From: JAQBDA01 sp032124675
GTDB lineage: Bacteria > Chloroflexota > Anaerolineae > Anaerolineales > UBA4823
Assembly (NCBI GenBank): GCA_032124675.1
Contig: JAQBDA010000097.1
Span: 1-22,228, forward strand
Length of the DNA stretch: 22,228 nt
Direction of reading: 5' to 3'
The position numbers and the translations under genes are program-made. The first letter of the stretch is position 1; every line of letters begins with the position of its first letter. The notes beneath the pieces are model-generated. The model was not told the DNA's origin and ran no database searches. It saw only the letters and a program-made list of their open reading frames with translations. Positions 1 to 8,039 of the stretch are shown here, piece after piece.

Positions 1-1
1 C

Positions 2-973
2 GGGATCCTGGAGGTCTCCACGGACGGCGGCACAATCTGGACGCAATCTACCGGCGCTGACCTGCTTACCGACCCGTACGATGGCCCCATCTCAGCCGGT
101 TTCGGAAATCCACTGGCCAACTTGAACGCCTGGTGCGGTAACAACCCGCAGCCCTACCTGGATTCGGTCGTCGATATCAGCGCCTATGCCGGGCAGTCTG
201 CGATGTTCCGCTTCCGACTGGGGACGGATAATTCCGTCTCTCGCCCCGGCTGGGATATCGATGATGTGACCGTCCAGAGCTGCCAGCCTGGTTTTTCTAC
301 CTTGCTCGGTCCTGACCAAAACCAGACCACGCTTCCCTCGACCGGGGTTGACTATGTCTTCACGCTGCTCAATCTGGGGCAGGCTGACAGCTACGACCTG
401 ACCGTGAGCGGGAACGCCTGGCCCACAACTATAGCAGGATCCTCGAACATCAATGTCGGTGCGGCGTCTTCTATGACGGTCACCGTGCACGTCGAGACCC
501 CGGCTGTGATCCCGGACAACCTGGATGTTAGCGATACGTTCACGCTCAGTGCAGTATCCACCGGAGATCCCAGCCAGTCCCTGCAAGCGACAGGCACGAC
601 ACGCTCCCTGGTTGCACCTGGAATGCAGCTTGCACCGCCTTCCCTGAGCAAGAACGGCATCCCAGGCGGTACGGTCGACTACAGCTATACGATCACCAAT
701 ACCGGCAACTACACCGATACATTCGGATTAAATGTTGCGGGCAACAGCTGGTCTGCTACAGTTCCACCCAACCTTGCAATAGGTCCTGGGCAGGCAGATA
801 CGGCGACCGTGCAGGTGACCATCCCGCTGTTCCCGGCGGGAGAGGCGGCCATCTTCAGCGACACTTTCACCCTGACGGCGACTTCCGGGCTGGACAGCAG
901 TATTTCAGAGCAAGCCAGCGGAACGACCAGCGCCAGCTTCCAGCTGCTCTATCTGCCGTTGATCAGGCGCTGA
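2..973 (+). CDS. Secreted multidomain protein, C-terminal part (5' end outside window)
   Basis: The frame is open from base 2, so the gene starts upstream of the window. The first ~95 residues resemble the beta-sandwich domain found in immune-inhibitor-A/MAM-type secreted peptidases: STDGG near the start, then an AYAGQ stretch, RFRLGTD, and a GWDIDDVTV strand. Two tandem repeats of about 90 residues follow. Both carry the pattern (F/Y)T(L/I)xNxG, then a W about 15-20 residues on, and end with SDTFTL plus a short tail to SGTT or TGTT; this resembles NEW3/CARDB-like extracellular domains. The protein ends LLYLPLIRR with no membrane helix or LPXTG anchor. Known: such domains sit downstream of extracellular hydrolase domains. 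Inference: an exported enzyme or adhesin whose catalytic part, if any, is off-window. A perfect hairpin terminator follows 30 bases after the stop. Confidence 0.8.
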   Translation, partial: GILEVSTDGGTIWTQSTGADLLTDPYDGPISAGFGNPLANLNAWCGNNPQPYLDSVVDISAYAGQSAMFRFRLGTDNSVSRPGWDIDDVTVQSCQPGFSTLLGPDQNQTTLPSTGVDYVFTLLNLGQADSYDLTVSGNAWPTTIAGSSNINVGAASSMTVTVHVETPAVIPDNLDVSDTFTLSAVSTGDPSQSLQATGTTRSLVAPGMQLAPPSLSKNGIPGGTVDYSYTITNTGNYTDTFGLNVAGNSWSATVPPNLAIGPGQADTATVQVTIPLFPAGEAAIFSDTFTLTATSGLDSSISEQASGTTSASFQLLYLPLIRR

Positions 974-1002
974 CCGGGATCGACCCAGGATACCACTAGA
1001 TC

Positions 1003-1042
1003 AAGCGGGCGAGCGGCAATGCCGCTCGCCCGCTTACTTTTC
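1003..1042 (+). terminator. Rho-independent terminator of the secreted-protein gene
   Basis: A perfect 15-bp GC-rich stem (1003-1017 paired with 1021-1035) closes on a 3-base AAT loop and is followed by ACTTTTC. It sits 30 bases downstream of the stop at 971-973. The T-tract is short, so termination strength is uncertain, but the stem is very stable. It isolates the first gene from the transporter gene that starts at 1093. Confidence 0.85.
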
Positions 1043-1080
1043 GAAACCAGCCTGATGGTTCAGGGTTATATCTTGTTGGG

Positions 1081-1092
1081 TACAATTTCTAT
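1081..1092 (+). promoter_or_regulatory. Leaderless-type promoter -10 for the AI-2E family gene
   Basis: TACAAT at 1081-1086 matches the -10 consensus at 5 of 6 bases and is followed by six bases and then ATG at 1093, which would put +1 on the A of ATG. No purine-rich ribosome binding site precedes the start. A -35 is not convincing (best is TTCAGG at 1059-1064 with a 16-base spacer). Confidence 0.4.
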
Positions 1093-2562
1093 ATGGACAA
1101 TCGCTCAGAAACCGACCGGATAACGGTATTCTCAATTGGCGCGCTGGCAGGCGTTGCTGTGGCAGTCTTCGCAGTGCTGTTACGCCGGCTAACTCCATCT
1201 GCGCCGGCAGCTATCCAGTCGCAGGAGGGCGAGCCGGACAGCACAGATATGGCAAATAAAACTGAGCGCCAACCCGAAAAATCACCCCGACCCACCCAAA
1301 CCGGCGGGCAAACCAGGCACGAACCGGTCCTGCCACCCAACTCAGCCTGGACCACGCCCACCAAGTACATCGTAGGCGTCTTCCTGTTCCTGGCAGCGCT
1401 GGTGATCGTCTACATCGGGCGAGGGGTGATCCCGATGGTCATCACCGCCGCGGTGCTGGCTCTGTTCATCAATCCGCTCATCCACTATCTGAGCCGGCGC
1501 ATGAGCTGGGGCCGGGCTGTTGCAGTTACTTACGTCCTGGTGATGCTGGCATTGGCAGCCGGTTTGCTGCTGGTCATCCCCAGCCTGCTGGATACCATCA
1601 ACCTGTTCATCGATTTCGACTACCAGGGGCTGGCCGGCAATGCAGTCTCCGGTCTGGAGCGACTCATCGCAAGTCTGCAAGGCAACGTGGTGCTGCAAAC
1701 AGCCCTGGGACCGGTTCTGGCTGCCGTGAGGAGCGCCCTGCTGAACTACGCCGAACAGGCACAGCTGCCCATCCCGGTGCAGGATATCACCCTGGCAACC
1801 CTGGTGCCGCAGCTCGCCGGGACGCTGGTAACCCTGGCAAACATCCTGGGACCTGTCGTCACGCTGCTGGTTAGCATCGTCATCACCTTATTGATCTCAC
1901 TGCAGATGTCGCTGGCTGCCAGACATGTCGCCGGCTGGTATCCCGACCTGGTGCCGGATGTCTACAAGCCCGAGCTGATCTCGCTGATGGGGGAAATAAG
2001 CCAGACCTGGACATCCTTCCTGCGCGGGCAGCTTACTTTGATGCTGATCATCGGAACAGCCATCACGTTGGGCAACGCCGTGTTAGGCGTGCCGCAGGCG
2101 CTGTTCCTGGGTATCATCGCCGGGCTGTTGGAGCTGATCCCCAGCGTTGGGCCTACACTGGCGGCAATACCGGCGGTCCTGCTGGCGCTGCTCTTCGGAT
2201 CGACACATTTTGCTATCAACCCTATCGTATTCGCCCTGCTGGTCCTGGGGCTTTACGTGCTGATCCAGTTCATCGAGAACCAGTTCCTTGTGCCGAAGGT
2301 GATGGGGGATGCGGTCAACCTGCCGCCGGTCATCGTTCTGGTCGGCACGATTGCCGGAGCGATGGCTTTCGGCGTGCTGGGAGCGCTGCTGGCAACGCCG
2401 GTGATCGCCACCGGGAATATCATCTTTCGCTACGCTTACCGTAAAATCCTGGAGCCGCCGCCCCTGCCCCCGGAGCCCGAATCAGAACCCTCCTACTGGG
2501 AATCGTTCAAAGGCTGGGCGAGGAACGTCCGCCTTCCCGGGCGGCGAGATAGAATAACCTAA
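1093..2562 (+). CDS. AI-2E family transporter (PF01594-type permease)
   Basis: This is a polytopic inner-membrane protein of the AI-2E/YdiK/PerM family, proposed to export small molecules or act in ion antiport; the substrate cannot be told from sequence. The diagnostic block is present in the second half: FLRGQ, then GIIAGLLELIPSVGPTLAAIP, then a terminal FIENQFLVPKVMG motif with NLPPVIVL. At 489 residues it is longer than the usual ~350. An N-terminal extension carries an extra membrane helix (about 11-31) and a charged, proline-rich linker (about 32-90). The C-terminus is a proline- and charge-rich tail. The start at 1093 fits a -10 element lying directly upstream without a leader. The EamA transporter gene begins 8 bases after the stop, so the two are probably cotranscribed. 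Confidence 0.9.
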   Translation: MDNRSETDRITVFSIGALAGVAVAVFAVLLRRLTPSAPAAIQSQEGEPDSTDMANKTERQPEKSPRPTQTGGQTRHEPVLPPNSAWTTPTKYIVGVFLFLAALVIVYIGRGVIPMVITAAVLALFINPLIHYLSRRMSWGRAVAVTYVLVMLALAAGLLLVIPSLLDTINLFIDFDYQGLAGNAVSGLERLIASLQGNVVLQTALGPVLAAVRSALLNYAEQAQLPIPVQDITLATLVPQLAGTLVTLANILGPVVTLLVSIVITLLISLQMSLAARHVAGWYPDLVPDVYKPELISLMGEISQTWTSFLRGQLTLMLIIGTAITLGNAVLGVPQALFLGIIAGLLELIPSVGPTLAAIPAVLLALLFGSTHFAINPIVFALLVLGLYVLIQFIENQFLVPKVMGDAVNLPPVIVLVGTIAGAMAFGVLGALLATPVIATGNIIFRYAYRKILEPPPLPPEPESEPSYWESFKGWARNVRLPGRRDRIT

Positions 2563-2570
2563 AAAACCTT

Positions 2571-3422
2571 ATGCCAACTTTATTCACCCAGCTGCCGGGC
2601 GTGCTGATGGCGCTGGCAGCTGCCGCCACCTGGAGCGGCAGTGATTTCAGCGGCGGGTTCGCCTCGCGGCGCAGCAACCCCTTCCTGGTGCTGGGGCTGG
2701 CGGCGATCTCCGGATTAGGTGTCACTATGCTGCTGGCGCTGCTGGCTGGAGAAGGGTTGCCCTCCCGCTCTGATGCCATCTGGGCAGCCGCAGCAGGCGT
2801 ATCGGGCGGGTTAGGGCTGGTGTTCCTGTACCGCGGTTTGGCGCAGGGCAGCGCGGCCATCGTCTCCCCTACCGCGGGTGTTGTGGGTGCGGGTGTGCCG
2901 GTCGTTGTTGGGGCGTTCCTGGAAGGACTGCCTGACCCACAGCAGATGCTCGGTTTCCTGGTTGGGTTGGGGGGTATCTGGCTGGCATCCAGCAGCGGCA
3001 AGGTAGATGGTCAGGCGCGCCTGCGCAGTGTCGGGCTGGCTGTGACAGCCGGTCTGTTTTTCGGCGGCTTTTTCGTTCTCCTGGCTCAAGTCTCAGACGG
3101 TCACATTTTTGGCCCGCTGGCGGTCACCAAAGCTGTGCAGCTGGCACTGACATTCCTGATCGTATTCGCGGCACGTTTGAGAGCCGGCGCGCGGGCTGAG
3201 GTCTGGCTGGCGTTATTTGCCGGGCTGCTGGATGCGGGCGGCAACGCCTTCTACCTGGCGGCGCAGCAGCTCACCCGCCTGGATGTGGCGGCGGTGCTGT
3301 CCTCGATGTACCCGGCGGGCACGGTGCTGCTCTCCAGGATAATCAGCAAAGAGCAAGTCTCGCCCACCCAGTGGCTGGGGGTGGGGCTGTGTCTGGCAGC
3401 AGTGGCGTTGATCGCGATATAG
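2571..3422 (+). CDS. EamA (drug/metabolite transporter) family permease
   Basis: This 283-residue protein has about ten hydrophobic helices arranged as two EamA repeats, the DMT superfamily architecture for small-solute efflux or uptake. The N-terminal repeat has the typical WSGSDFSGGFASRR and GLVFLYRGLAQGSAAIVSPT stretches. The second repeat has LFAGLLDAGGNAFYLAAQQ followed by VLSSMYPAGTVLLSRI and EQVSPTQWLGVGLCLAAVALI, which is the characteristic family ending. The substrate is unknown. No clear Shine-Dalgarno sequence precedes ATG 2571; it lies 8 bases after the AI-2E stop, so translational coupling is likely. A TAGAAT at 2550-2555 could be an extra -10, but this is weak. Confidence 0.88.
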   Translation: MPTLFTQLPGVLMALAAAATWSGSDFSGGFASRRSNPFLVLGLAAISGLGVTMLLALLAGEGLPSRSDAIWAAAAGVSGGLGLVFLYRGLAQGSAAIVSPTAGVVGAGVPVVVGAFLEGLPDPQQMLGFLVGLGGIWLASSSGKVDGQARLRSVGLAVTAGLFFGGFFVLLAQVSDGHIFGPLAVTKAVQLALTFLIVFAARLRAGARAEVWLALFAGLLDAGGNAFYLAAQQLTRLDVAAVLSSMYPAGTVLLSRIISKEQVSPTQWLGVGLCLAAVALIAI

Positions 3423-3506
3423 GGTACGTAATAACCGTATGACGATTTACACTGGAATGTCCGAATTGTTTTCCGAAGGAAAGTGTCTTGTGGAAATAAA
3501 ACTAGG

Positions 3507-3527
3507 GGACAAATTGGCAATTTGTCC
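3507..3527. repeat. Short palindrome in the 3423-3568 gap
   Basis: The 146-base gap between two convergent genes contains GGACAAATT (3507-3515) and its exact complement AATTTGTCC (3519-3527) around a GGC loop. There is no T-tract on either side, so it is not an obvious terminator; it looks like a REP-type unit. The rest of the gap is AT-rich and no coding signal is visible. Confidence 0.5.
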
Positions 3528-3568
3528 TACACAGGTGCATTTAAGATGGAATGGAGAGGGTTGTTAAT

Positions 3569-4045
3569 TTATCTACGAACACTGCGCCAGTGCCGTTCGA
3601 ACATCTCGATCCTCTTTCGGATGTACCAGATATACGGGTCGGCGATGGGGCGTTTCTCCTTGACCTGCTGCATCGCCTGCCCGGCGGTCGACCCCATCCC
3701 TACCAGGACACAGCACGCCATCGCCGCGCTGCGGTGGATGCCGTACCGGCAGTGTGCCAGCACACCCCAGCCATCCTTGATGACAGGCAGAGCAGCCTCC
3801 ACGCCCCGCTGAAGCGAGGCAACCGGCATGGGGGTGAGCGGGCTGTCGATTGTGGGCAGCCACAGCAAATGAAGCGGCGCCTCCCCCAGCGACCGGGAGG
3901 GCCTGCCCCAGTGCATAGAAAGGATCAGCCGCACGCCTAAACCGGTGATCTCATCAACGTGCTCGCCCTCCGGCCAGGCAGACAGATAGAGATAATCTGT
4001 GATCTGTGAGATGTCAGGTCTTGATTTAGCGGTTTCTGCGGTCAC
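3569..4045 (-). CDS. Dual-specificity/tyrosine-type protein phosphatase
   Basis: The protein contains the cysteine-phosphatase signature HCxxGxxRS as HCRYGIHRS. Counting from the upstream TTG at 4057, the nucleophile is Cys103, the P-loop arginine is Arg109 and the probable general acid is Asp71. The total of ~158 residues matches a single minimal DSP domain with no other domain. It should hydrolyse phosphate esters in the cytoplasm; the substrate is unknown. Start choice: GTG at 4045 follows AGAGGA by three bases; an in-frame TTG at 4057 has no ribosome binding site. It is transcribed divergently from the MFS transporter and convergently with the EamA gene. The downstream palindrome may mark the end of both transcripts. 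Confidence 0.82.
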   Translation of the reverse strand: MTAETAKSRPDISQITDYLYLSAWPEGEHVDEITGLGVRLILSMHWGRPSRSLGEAPLHLLWLPTIDSPLTPMPVASLQRGVEAALPVIKDGWGVLAHCRYGIHRSAAMACCVLVGMGSTAGQAMQQVKEKRPIADPYIWYIRKRIEMFERHWRSVRR

Positions 4046-4066
4046 ATTTCCTCTCAATCCACAAGA

Positions 4067-4072
4067 ATTATA
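4067..4072 (-). promoter_or_regulatory. -10 element for the phosphatase gene
   Basis: A perfect TATAAT is read on the minus strand. The predicted +1 (about 4060) leaves a 15-base leader holding AGAGGA before GTG 4045. No good -35 is visible. It lies back to back with the MFS promoter. Confidence 0.5.
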
Positions 4073-4124
4073 CCGGATGAACGGTCTGGTGCGGTATCGC
4101 TGCGGAAACCGGCCAGCAGGATGT

Positions 4125-4145
4125 TATACTTCCCTTCCATGGAGA
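4125..4145 (+). promoter_or_regulatory. -10 element and ribosome binding site of the MFS gene
   Basis: TATACT at 4125-4130 predicts +1 near 4137, followed by GGAGA at 4141-4145 and ATG at 4150. This gives a very short 5' leader of about 13 bases. No clear -35 is seen. With the opposite TATAAT at 4067-4072 it forms a ~100-base divergent promoter region. Confidence 0.5.
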
Positions 4146-4149
4146 ACCG

Positions 4150-5466
4150 ATGACCGCCGTCCAGGCAGCCCCGGGAGGTATAGATACCCGGCGCATCTTC
4201 CCGATCCTGCTGGTCGTATTCACCAATATCCTCGGCGCAGGGGTGATCATACCCATCCTGCCGCTTTTCGCGGAGGGAGAGTTCAACGGGAGCATCCTGC
4301 AGATCACCCTGCTATCGACCGCCTATTTCGGGGCGCAGTTCCTGGCTGCACCCTGGCTGGGGCGGCTATCTGACCGCTACGGAAGGCGCCCGCTGCTGAT
4401 CATCAGCCAGGCAGGCACCGTAGCAGCCTTCTTGCTATTTATTTTCGCCCGCCCGCTGGGGGCGGCAATCGACAGCCTCGGACTCGGGCTGGCAGTCAGC
4501 GGTGGGATGATCATACTGTACGCTGCACGCATCCTGGATGGCATCACCGGCGGGAACATCACCATCGCGCAGGCTTACGTCAGTGATATTACCGACCAGA
4601 AAGACCGCGCCCAGGGTCTGGGATTGGTGCAGGCAGCCTTTGGTATGGGCTTCATCTTCGGACCGGCATTCGGCGGTGTGCTCAGCAGCTACGGCGTGGT
4701 TGCGCCGTTCATCGGCGCGGCGCTGATCACCACCTTCACCCTGCTGCTGACCATCTTCACGCTGAAGGAATCGCTGCCGCCGGAGGAACGCCGCGAGACC
4801 CAATCCGGTCAAAGCCGCGGCATCCCCCTGGGCGAGCTGCTCAGCAACCGTCTGATCCTGCTGGTGCTGCTGGTTGCCTTCCTCAGCTCGCTGGCATTCT
4901 CGGCGCTGCCGGCGACCTTTTCGCTCTTCGCAGATAGGGTGCTATTCTCCGGCCCGCAGTACCAGGAGCGCGTGCAGCTGTATATCGGTCTGATGCTGAC
5001 TTTCAACGGCATAATGCAGGTGGTCACCCAGCTTGCGCTGCTCAAGCCATTGGTCAAGCGCCTGGGGGAGCGCCGCCTGCTGGTGGTCGGGCAGGCTTCG
5101 GTGGTGGTCGCCTTCTTTGGGATCGCATCGATCGATTCTGCCATACTTATCACCCTGCTGTTCGCGCCCTACGCTTTCGGGCAGGGCGTCAGCCAACCGG
5201 CCATGCAGTCGATGCTGACGCTTTTCGGCGGGCAAGGGAGCCGCGGCCAGCTTTTGGGCACCTACCAGTCCGCCCGCAGCCTGGCGCTGATCGTCGGACC
5301 GCTGTGGGCCGGCTATGCCTTTATGAGCATCAGCCCGCAGGCGGTCTATTACACCGGCGGATTAATCTCACTGCTGGCTCTGTGCGCCGCCGTCATTCTG
5401 CTCCTCCAGCGGCTGCCGGAATTCGTGGGCCAGCCGCCCCGAGGGGAAGTCGCGGCAGAGAATTGA
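4150..5466 (+). CDS. MFS transporter (DHA1-like efflux family)
   Basis: This 438-residue protein has twelve predicted membrane helices in two halves separated by a charged loop (KESLPPEERRETQSGQ region). MFS motif A is clear in loop 2-3 (GRLSDRYGRRPL, about residues 69-81), and the ILDGITGGNITIAQAYVSDIT segment in helix 4 is typical of the tetracycline/multidrug DHA1 group. It probably exports a small hydrophobic compound by proton antiport; no substrate can be assigned. ATG 4150 is preceded by GGAGA. The promoter of the next gene overlaps this gene's stop codon, so the two are packed but separately started. Confidence 0.88.
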   Translation: MTAVQAAPGGIDTRRIFPILLVVFTNILGAGVIIPILPLFAEGEFNGSILQITLLSTAYFGAQFLAAPWLGRLSDRYGRRPLLIISQAGTVAAFLLFIFARPLGAAIDSLGLGLAVSGGMIILYAARILDGITGGNITIAQAYVSDITDQKDRAQGLGLVQAAFGMGFIFGPAFGGVLSSYGVVAPFIGAALITTFTLLLTIFTLKESLPPEERRETQSGQSRGIPLGELLSNRLILLVLLVAFLSSLAFSALPATFSLFADRVLFSGPQYQERVQLYIGLMLTFNGIMQVVTQLALLKPLVKRLGERRLLVVGQASVVVAFFGIASIDSAILITLLFAPYAFGQGVSQPAMQSMLTLFGGQGSRGQLLGTYQSARSLALIVGPLWAGYAFMSISPQAVYYTGGLISLLALCAAVILLLQRLPEFVGQPPRGEVAAEN

Positions 5467-5491
5467 CGCAGTGGGAAATCTCCTGTAGACT
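5463..5491 (+). promoter_or_regulatory. Leaderless sigma70-type promoter overlapping the MFS stop codon
   Basis: TTGACG (5463-5468), a 17-base spacer, and TAGACT (5486-5491) are followed by six bases and ATG at 5498. The expected +1 is the A of that ATG. The -35 box contains the TGA stop of the MFS gene (5464-5466). No Shine-Dalgarno sequence lies before the start. Confidence 0.65.
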
Positions 5492-5497
5492 ACACCT

Positions 5498-6487
5498 ATG
5501 CCAAAAATAACCGACCCACCTCCACCCGATGTTGCCGCCGAGCTGGTTGAGCTGCGGGAGCTGCTGGATGAGACCATCCCGCGCAAAGTACTGGACCATA
5601 ACGTCCTTGTCGCCACGTGGAATATCCGCGCTTTCAGCGACCTGACCGAGAAATGGGCCTCCGGTTCAGATGACTCACCCAAGCGTGACCTGCACTCGCT
5701 GCGCATCATCAGCGAGATCATCTCACGCTTCGATGTGATCGCATTGCAGGAAGTACGCGGCACGCTGAAGGCACTGCGCCATACTTTGAAGCTTTTGAAC
5801 AACGGCGCTGACCACTGGGGCTTGATCCTGACCGATGAGACCAAAGGCAGCGCCGGGACATGGGAGCGGATGGCGTTCCTCTTCGACCAGCGTAAAGTGA
5901 ATATCTCCGGGCTGGCGTGCGAGCTTGTGGTGCCGTCCGAGCAGTTAGATGTCATCAAACCGGCGGCGCTGCGCAGGCAGTTCGCCCGCACGCCGTACGC
6001 GGTCAGCTTTCGTTCTGCTACACGAACTTTTATCCTGGTTACGCTGCATGTGCTTTACGGCAAAAATGAGGAGGAACGCCTGCCGGAGGTACAGGCTATC
6101 GCCGATTGGCTGGCAGAGTGGGCACGCGATATGAATTCCTGGGATCACAACCTGATCGCCCTGGGTGACTTCAACATCGACCGCAAGGACGATTTGCTCT
6201 ACCAGGCTTTCACGTCCACCGGGCTGTTCACCCCCGACGATCTGAACAAAGTACCGCGTACAATTTTCTCCGACCCTTTCGACCCGCAGAAAGACAAATT
6301 TTATGACCAGATCGCCTGGTTCATGGGAGATAGAGGTGTGCCGGCACTTTCGATGAAGTACAACCGCGGCGGCTCGTTCGATTTTCTGAAAGTGGCTTTG
6401 AAATCACGCGGCCTCGAGAAAGACCAGGTCTCGTGGCGCATCTCGGACCACTACCCGCTGTGGGCTGAGTTCCTGGTGAACGATTGA
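5498..6487 (+). CDS. Endonuclease/exonuclease/phosphatase (EEP) family protein
   Basis: The EEP fold motifs appear in order. TWNIRAF (Asn42) and ALQEV (Glu85) are the metal-binding elements, GDFNID (Asp224, Asn226) is the catalytic loop, and SDHYPLW (Asp317, His318) is the terminal Asp-His pair. All expected catalytic residues are present, so it should be an active Mg-dependent phosphodiesterase. The 329-residue length is typical. There is no signal peptide, so it is probably cytoplasmic; the substrate (DNA, RNA, phospholipid or phosphoinositide) cannot be told. The N-terminal ~35 residues form a proline-rich start and an acidic helix. It is transcribed from its own leaderless-type promoter and converges with the glycosyltransferase gene. 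Confidence 0.88.
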   Translation: MPKITDPPPPDVAAELVELRELLDETIPRKVLDHNVLVATWNIRAFSDLTEKWASGSDDSPKRDLHSLRIISEIISRFDVIALQEVRGTLKALRHTLKLLNNGADHWGLILTDETKGSAGTWERMAFLFDQRKVNISGLACELVVPSEQLDVIKPAALRRQFARTPYAVSFRSATRTFILVTLHVLYGKNEEERLPEVQAIADWLAEWARDMNSWDHNLIALGDFNIDRKDDLLYQAFTSTGLFTPDDLNKVPRTIFSDPFDPQKDKFYDQIAWFMGDRGVPALSMKYNRGGSFDFLKVALKSRGLEKDQVSWRISDHYPLWAEFLVND

Positions 6488-6493
6488 TTATTC

Positions 6494-6511
6494 CACCACA
6501 GAGACACAGAG
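6494..6511 (+). repeat. CACAGAG-type dispersed repeat, copy A
   Basis: CACCACAGAGACACAGAG is one unit of a repeat found at five sites in this window. It sits in the 71-base gap between two convergent stop codons. No partner inverted copy is visible next to it, so it may be a solo end of a lost element. Confidence 0.65.
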
Positions 6512-6558
6512 TTATCTAAAGAATCTGGTCGCGAATTGAGTCATTGCGCTCGAGGCGG

Positions 6559-7809
6559 TTATCCCCTGTTCTCTCCGCTCCTCCAAGGCACATCGAACCT
6601 GTCCAGCAGGGCGGTCAGGCGCTTGCGGTCGAAGAGCGGCTTGCCGACCGGACGTGGACCGCGTTGAGCCGCCAAATACGCCAGCTGGGCGATCTCGATG
6701 GCGGCCTGCGGGTGGGCAATGCTGCGGGCGTTGGCAGCCCGCTCGTTAAGCAGCGCGGCGCCATGCTCAAGCCAGTGGAAGAGCGTTTCCAGCGCGATCA
6801 CCGGATCGGTTGCTAGCTCGCCGGCGCCTTGTTCAAGAATGTATTCGACGTTGCCCGTCTCTTGCCCCTGGATCACGTCCACATACAGCAGCGGCAGCCC
6901 GGCTGCCAGCGCCTCGGAGGTGATCAGCCCGCCAGCCTTGCACAGCAGTGCGTCCGCGGCGTGCAGCATGGTAGGTATATTGCTCACCTTGTTGTAGATA
7001 TGCGCCGTATGGTGCCATTCGGTTGCCTGGAATGAGCTGAATAAGCTATCATTTCCGCCTGCCACCACAGCCAGCTGCAGCGGCAGACCGGAATGGTTAA
7101 GCACGTGCAGAGCTTCAGGCAGGTTGCGCACGCGTTTGCTGCCCACCGCCAGCAGGGTGAAGGTGTCTGCGTCCCAGCCCAACTCCTGGCGTATCTCCGC
7201 CTTCGAGCGTTTCTCATTGGCGATGGCCGGCATGACCGGTATGCCGGTGACGAGCACGCTCTCAGGGATCAGTCCCCGCTGCAGGGCGTGCTGGCGGGCG
7301 ATCCCGGTCGGCACGGCGGTCAGCTCTGCCACCGAGTTGAACCACAGCTTGTTGACATCGGTGAAATCGGTGACCACGGTCAGGATCGGGATGTATTCGC
7401 CGGAGAGGGTGTAGATGCCGGATAGGGTCGGGAGGTAGAACGGGTAGGTGCACAAGATGGCGTGCGGGCGGAAAAGCTTGAGCGCCTTACGCACCGCATC
7501 GTGCAGCAAGACGATCATCGAGCTTTCGAGCAGATCGGCTGTCACAGCCATATCGCCGATCTCATAGCCCAGCTTGTAAAGCTGCGGGGTCTCGGTCACT
7601 CGCCGGTCGTAGCGCTGCTGCTCCTTGCGCAAGAAGCCGGGCGCGGTGGGGTCGTCTATCGGGTTGACCATCTCCACCACGACCTGCTCCCCATACAGCT
7701 GCTCCAGGGCGGCTTTGAGCGCCATAGCCGCCGCCCGGTGCCCAAAGCCATAGTCGGCGAACAGGATCAGGATGCGCAAGGGGTCACCAGCATTTGTTGA
7801 TTTGGTCAT
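6559..7809 (-). CDS. GT28 family glycosyltransferase, MGDG synthase-like
   Basis: The N-terminus (ILILFADYGFGHRAAAMAL, about residues 13-31) matches the glycine-His acceptor loop of monogalactosyl/diacylglycerol glucosyltransferases. The C-terminal half has ADALLCKAGGLITSEALAAG and VIQGQETGNVEYILEQGAG, the nucleotide-sugar-binding signature of GT28 (usually KPGGLT..EAL and PGQE..N). It probably transfers a sugar from a UDP-sugar to diacylglycerol or a related lipid at the cytoplasmic face of the membrane. The 416 residues are a little longer than the typical ~380. GAGG lies about 8 bases before ATG 7809. It is downstream of the DUF362 gene on the same strand, but a 230-base gap with its own TATAAT suggests a separate transcript. 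Confidence 0.87.
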   Translation of the reverse strand: MTKSTNAGDPLRILILFADYGFGHRAAAMALKAALEQLYGEQVVVEMVNPIDDPTAPGFLRKEQQRYDRRVTETPQLYKLGYEIGDMAVTADLLESSMIVLLHDAVRKALKLFRPHAILCTYPFYLPTLSGIYTLSGEYIPILTVVTDFTDVNKLWFNSVAELTAVPTGIARQHALQRGLIPESVLVTGIPVMPAIANEKRSKAEIRQELGWDADTFTLLAVGSKRVRNLPEALHVLNHSGLPLQLAVVAGGNDSLFSSFQATEWHHTAHIYNKVSNIPTMLHAADALLCKAGGLITSEALAAGLPLLYVDVIQGQETGNVEYILEQGAGELATDPVIALETLFHWLEHGAALLNERAANARSIAHPQAAIEIAQLAYLAAQRGPRPVGKPLFDRKRLTALLDRFDVPWRSGENRG

Positions 7810-7847
7810 GAGAGGTCCTCGATAATACAGATTCTTCTCTTGTGGGT

Positions 7848-7853
7848 ATTATA
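7848..7853 (-). promoter_or_regulatory. -10 element for the glycosyltransferase gene
   Basis: A perfect TATAAT on the minus strand predicts +1 near 7841 and a ~31-base leader containing GAGG before ATG 7809. No convincing -35. The remaining 7854-8039 stretch is AT-rich, has small hairpins and a degenerate CACAGAG-type repeat, and shows no gene. Confidence 0.5.
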
Positions 7854-7966
7854 GTCCTTACTACCACAGGACTCGGATATTTTTTTATCCTTGCCGGATA
7901 TTTCGAGACTCACCAGAGAGTCGATGCACAGCATGGCTGGATATCCGATAATTTGTTATAGATTAA

Positions 7967-7993
7967 CCCCGCAGAACACAAAGATCCACCAAG
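7967..7993 (+). repeat. CACAGAG-type dispersed repeat, copy E (degenerate)
   Basis: The core ACACAAAGATCCACC resembles the ACACAAAGATCAC core of the copy at 17188-17214, with changes in the flanks and a one-base insertion. It is probably a decayed member of the same family, in a non-coding gap. Confidence 0.4.
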
Positions 7994-8039
7994 TCATAAA
8001 TTTCCATTAGTGGCTTGTTGGCTTCGTATTCAATACAAC

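Noticed and set aside
7875..7922. Small hairpins GGATA/TATCC and GACTC/GAGTC as a terminator or riboswitch
   Set aside because: Stems are only five base pairs and no conserved riboswitch core or T-tract is present.
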